64,000 nt of DNA from Lientehia hominis (lineage in GTDB: Bacteria > Bacillota > Clostridia > Lachnospirales > Lachnospiraceae), in the NCBI RefSeq assembly GCF_021044755.1, contig NZ_JAJNOR010000004.1, positions 124,001 through 188,000 on the forward strand. Reading direction: 5' to 3'. Below the pieces are notes generated by a model. It was given only the letters and a program-made list of their open reading frames with translations, was not told the DNA's origin and did not search any database. This document shows, one piece after another, positions 63,165 through 64,000 of this stretch; position 1 is the first letter of the stretch, and the number at the start of each line of letters is the position of its first letter. A program made the position numbers and the translations under genes.

Positions 63165-63812
63165 TCAGCTGACTTGCTTTTTGGTATTTATGTCCGTATT
63201 TGATTTCAAACCATATTTTGTCATATGTTCCGCAAGCTTCTCCAGATCAAAATTAAGCTCACTCATTTTTTTTATGATATCGGCTTTTTCTTCGAGAGTG
63301 AACTTTGCTTCTACCTTATTGGAGTTTTCTACTTTTTCTGCCTGAGCTTTGGCCAGGCGTTCCATTTCCTTGACAGCTTTGTTTTCAGCTTTCAGCTTCT
63401 TGATTTCTCTTTTTAGATATTCGCAGATACAGGCTTCGACAGCAGGGAAGGAATGAATCTGTGTTTGTTTTTCATATTCGATCATTTCTCCGGCATACAT
63501 TTCAATTGAAGAGACGAGGCTCCGGTTCTTTATAAAGAAACCATAGAGTTCAATGTTATCGATATAATCTGGATAATCAGGGGATTCTTCCCCGTCTTCT
63601 GGAATCAGGATCAGTCCATCCGTCAGCTTGCTGTAGAACAGTCCGACGAGAGCCCTTTCCGCTTGGGTGGGCAGATAAATCTGCTGATGGTTTTCCGGTG
63701 TATCCCCGGAAATAGAAACAAAGGCGTTCTGCGCGACGATTCTGGCATACATTTCGATTTCGGAAAATGTAAGATTTTTTTTCAGCATTATCTTATCAAA
63801 ATTCACATTCAT
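63165..63812 (-). CDS. Phage protein upstream of tape measure, possible tail assembly protein
   Basis: A 215-residue cytoplasmic-type protein, not recognised. The N-terminal half is mixed alpha/beta (LTFSEIEMYARIVAQNAFVSIS, YLPTQAERALVGLFYSKLTDG), the second half is a charged helix (KREIKKLKAENKAVKEMERLAKAQAEKVEN, about 140-170) with a Lys-rich end. Genes in this position usually encode tail assembly chaperones, often as a frameshifted pair; no slippery site or second frame is evident here. RBS GGAGG before the ATG. Confidence 0.55.
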   Translation of the reverse strand: MNVNFDKIMLKKNLTFSEIEMYARIVAQNAFVSISGDTPENHQQIYLPTQAERALVGLFYSKLTDGLILIPEDGEESPDYPDYIDNIELYGFFIKNRSLVSSIEMYAGEMIEYEKQTQIHSFPAVEACICEYLKREIKKLKAENKAVKEMERLAKAQAEKVENSNKVEAKFTLEEKADIIKKMSELNFDLEKLAEHMTKYGLKSNTDINTKKQVS

Positions 63813-63845
63813 GATAAATCCTCCGGGATTAAATTATAAGTTGAT

Positions 63846-63876
63846 AAAAGAAAAAGACCGCCTGTTCCGGCGGCCT
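63846..63876 (-). terminator. Terminator on the minus strand after the Xre-type gene
   Basis: Hairpin GGCCGCC / GGCGGTC (63856-63876) followed on the minus strand by TTTTTCTTTT. It separates the small regulator gene from the tail gene. Confidence 0.7.
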
Positions 63877-63927
63877 GGGCTAAGATATTGGGTTTTATTG
63901 GTTCTTTTATGGGCAATCCTATCCTGT

Positions 63928-64000
63928 TTAGTCAAGCGAGAATATATCTTCAATTGTCACATTTAAAGCTTTTGCCAGCTTCAGCGCAGTGACAATGGAA
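63928..64000 (-). CDS. C-terminus of an Xre-type helix-turn-helix protein (partial)
   Basis: Only the last 24 codons are in the window, on the minus strand. They read STVTALKLAKALNVTIEDIF-type sequence (SIVTALKLAKALNVTIEDIF then SLD and stop), which is the conserved end of a Cro/CI-like helix-turn-helix domain. The gene lies upstream of the tail genes in the prophage, with its own terminator. A regulator in the middle of a late operon would be a moron or a control gene of an inserted segment; the rest is needed to judge. Confidence 0.75.
   Translation of the reverse strand, partial: SIVTALKLAKALNVTIEDIFSLD

Larger units (their letters stand above)
47859..64000 (-). mobile_element. Prophage, lysis and tail modules (partial)
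   Basis: All genes run on the minus strand in siphophage order (read right to left): unknown tail gene, tape measure, distal tail protein, tail-tip protein, fibre with S74 domain, small protein, amidase, holin-like protein. Low-GC, host-like codon use. Head, packaging, integrase and the other att site lie beyond the window. The lysis end abuts the serine-recombinase element; no phage att core was found there. Confidence 0.85.

Overview
The window reads as the chromosome of an anaerobic Gram-positive gut bacterium of the Clostridia, most likely Lachnospiraceae. This is inferred from the eno-secG-rnr-smpB-ssrA order, the AUU-started infC-rpmI-rplT operon, a T-box in front of pheST, a two-gene SufC/SufB system without SufS, SufU or SufD, LrgAB, CbiQ/CbiO and strong AGGAGG ribosome binding sites. 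Species cannot be fixed from the sequence alone.

Layout. 1-1762: end of a polar amino-acid ABC importer. 1805-3144: infC-rpmI-rplT with an attenuated leader, then tRNA-Pro. 3467-8533: a metal-linked operon behind a perfect palindromic operator (His-rich small protein, P1B ATPase, M20-type hydrolase, CbiQ with a His-rich tail, CbiO). 8556-10445: SCP2-like protein and iron-type alcohol dehydrogenase. 10417-15029: Xre regulator, ECF sigma factor, membrane beta-propeller protein (possible anti-sigma), Nudix hydrolase. 15080-16899: small genes, a repeat-bearing non-coding stretch and a divergent tRNA-Leu pair. 17100-24557: lrgAB, sufCB, AI-2E family transporter, OadB plus a 42-residue gamma-like protein, hexapeptide protein, YihY. 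24671-33968: pheST with T-box, eno, secG, rnr, smpB, a small His-rich protein and tmRNA (ssrA).

From just after ssrA to 47862 lies a foreign, visibly GC-richer element whose codon use and proteins suggest an actinobacterial (Coriobacteriia-like) source. It carries an iteron-flanked AT-rich origin, a structured RNA ending in a terminator, an excisionase-like gene, a P4/D5-type replication helicase, a chimeric gene born by tandem duplication, a ParA/small DNA-binding protein partition cassette with TATCTA boxes phased exactly 11 bp apart, a complete type I restriction-modification operon (hsdR, hsdM, a HEPN-like gene, hsdS) and a large serine recombinase. The replication, partition and recombinase genes carry four in-frame stop codons in total, and the recombinase also lacks part of its catalytic domain, whereas every restriction-modification gene is open. 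The element looks frozen in place and kept as a defence island.

From 47859 to the window end a siphophage-type prophage runs on the minus strand: holin-like protein, amidase, tail fibre with S74 chaperone domain, tail-tip protein, Dit, tape measure. The tape-measure gene is split by a 461-nt group I intron (62291-62751) without an endonuclease ORF; splicing joins a 116-codon first exon to a 1590-codon second exon in phase. The prophage integrase, head and packaging genes lie outside the window.
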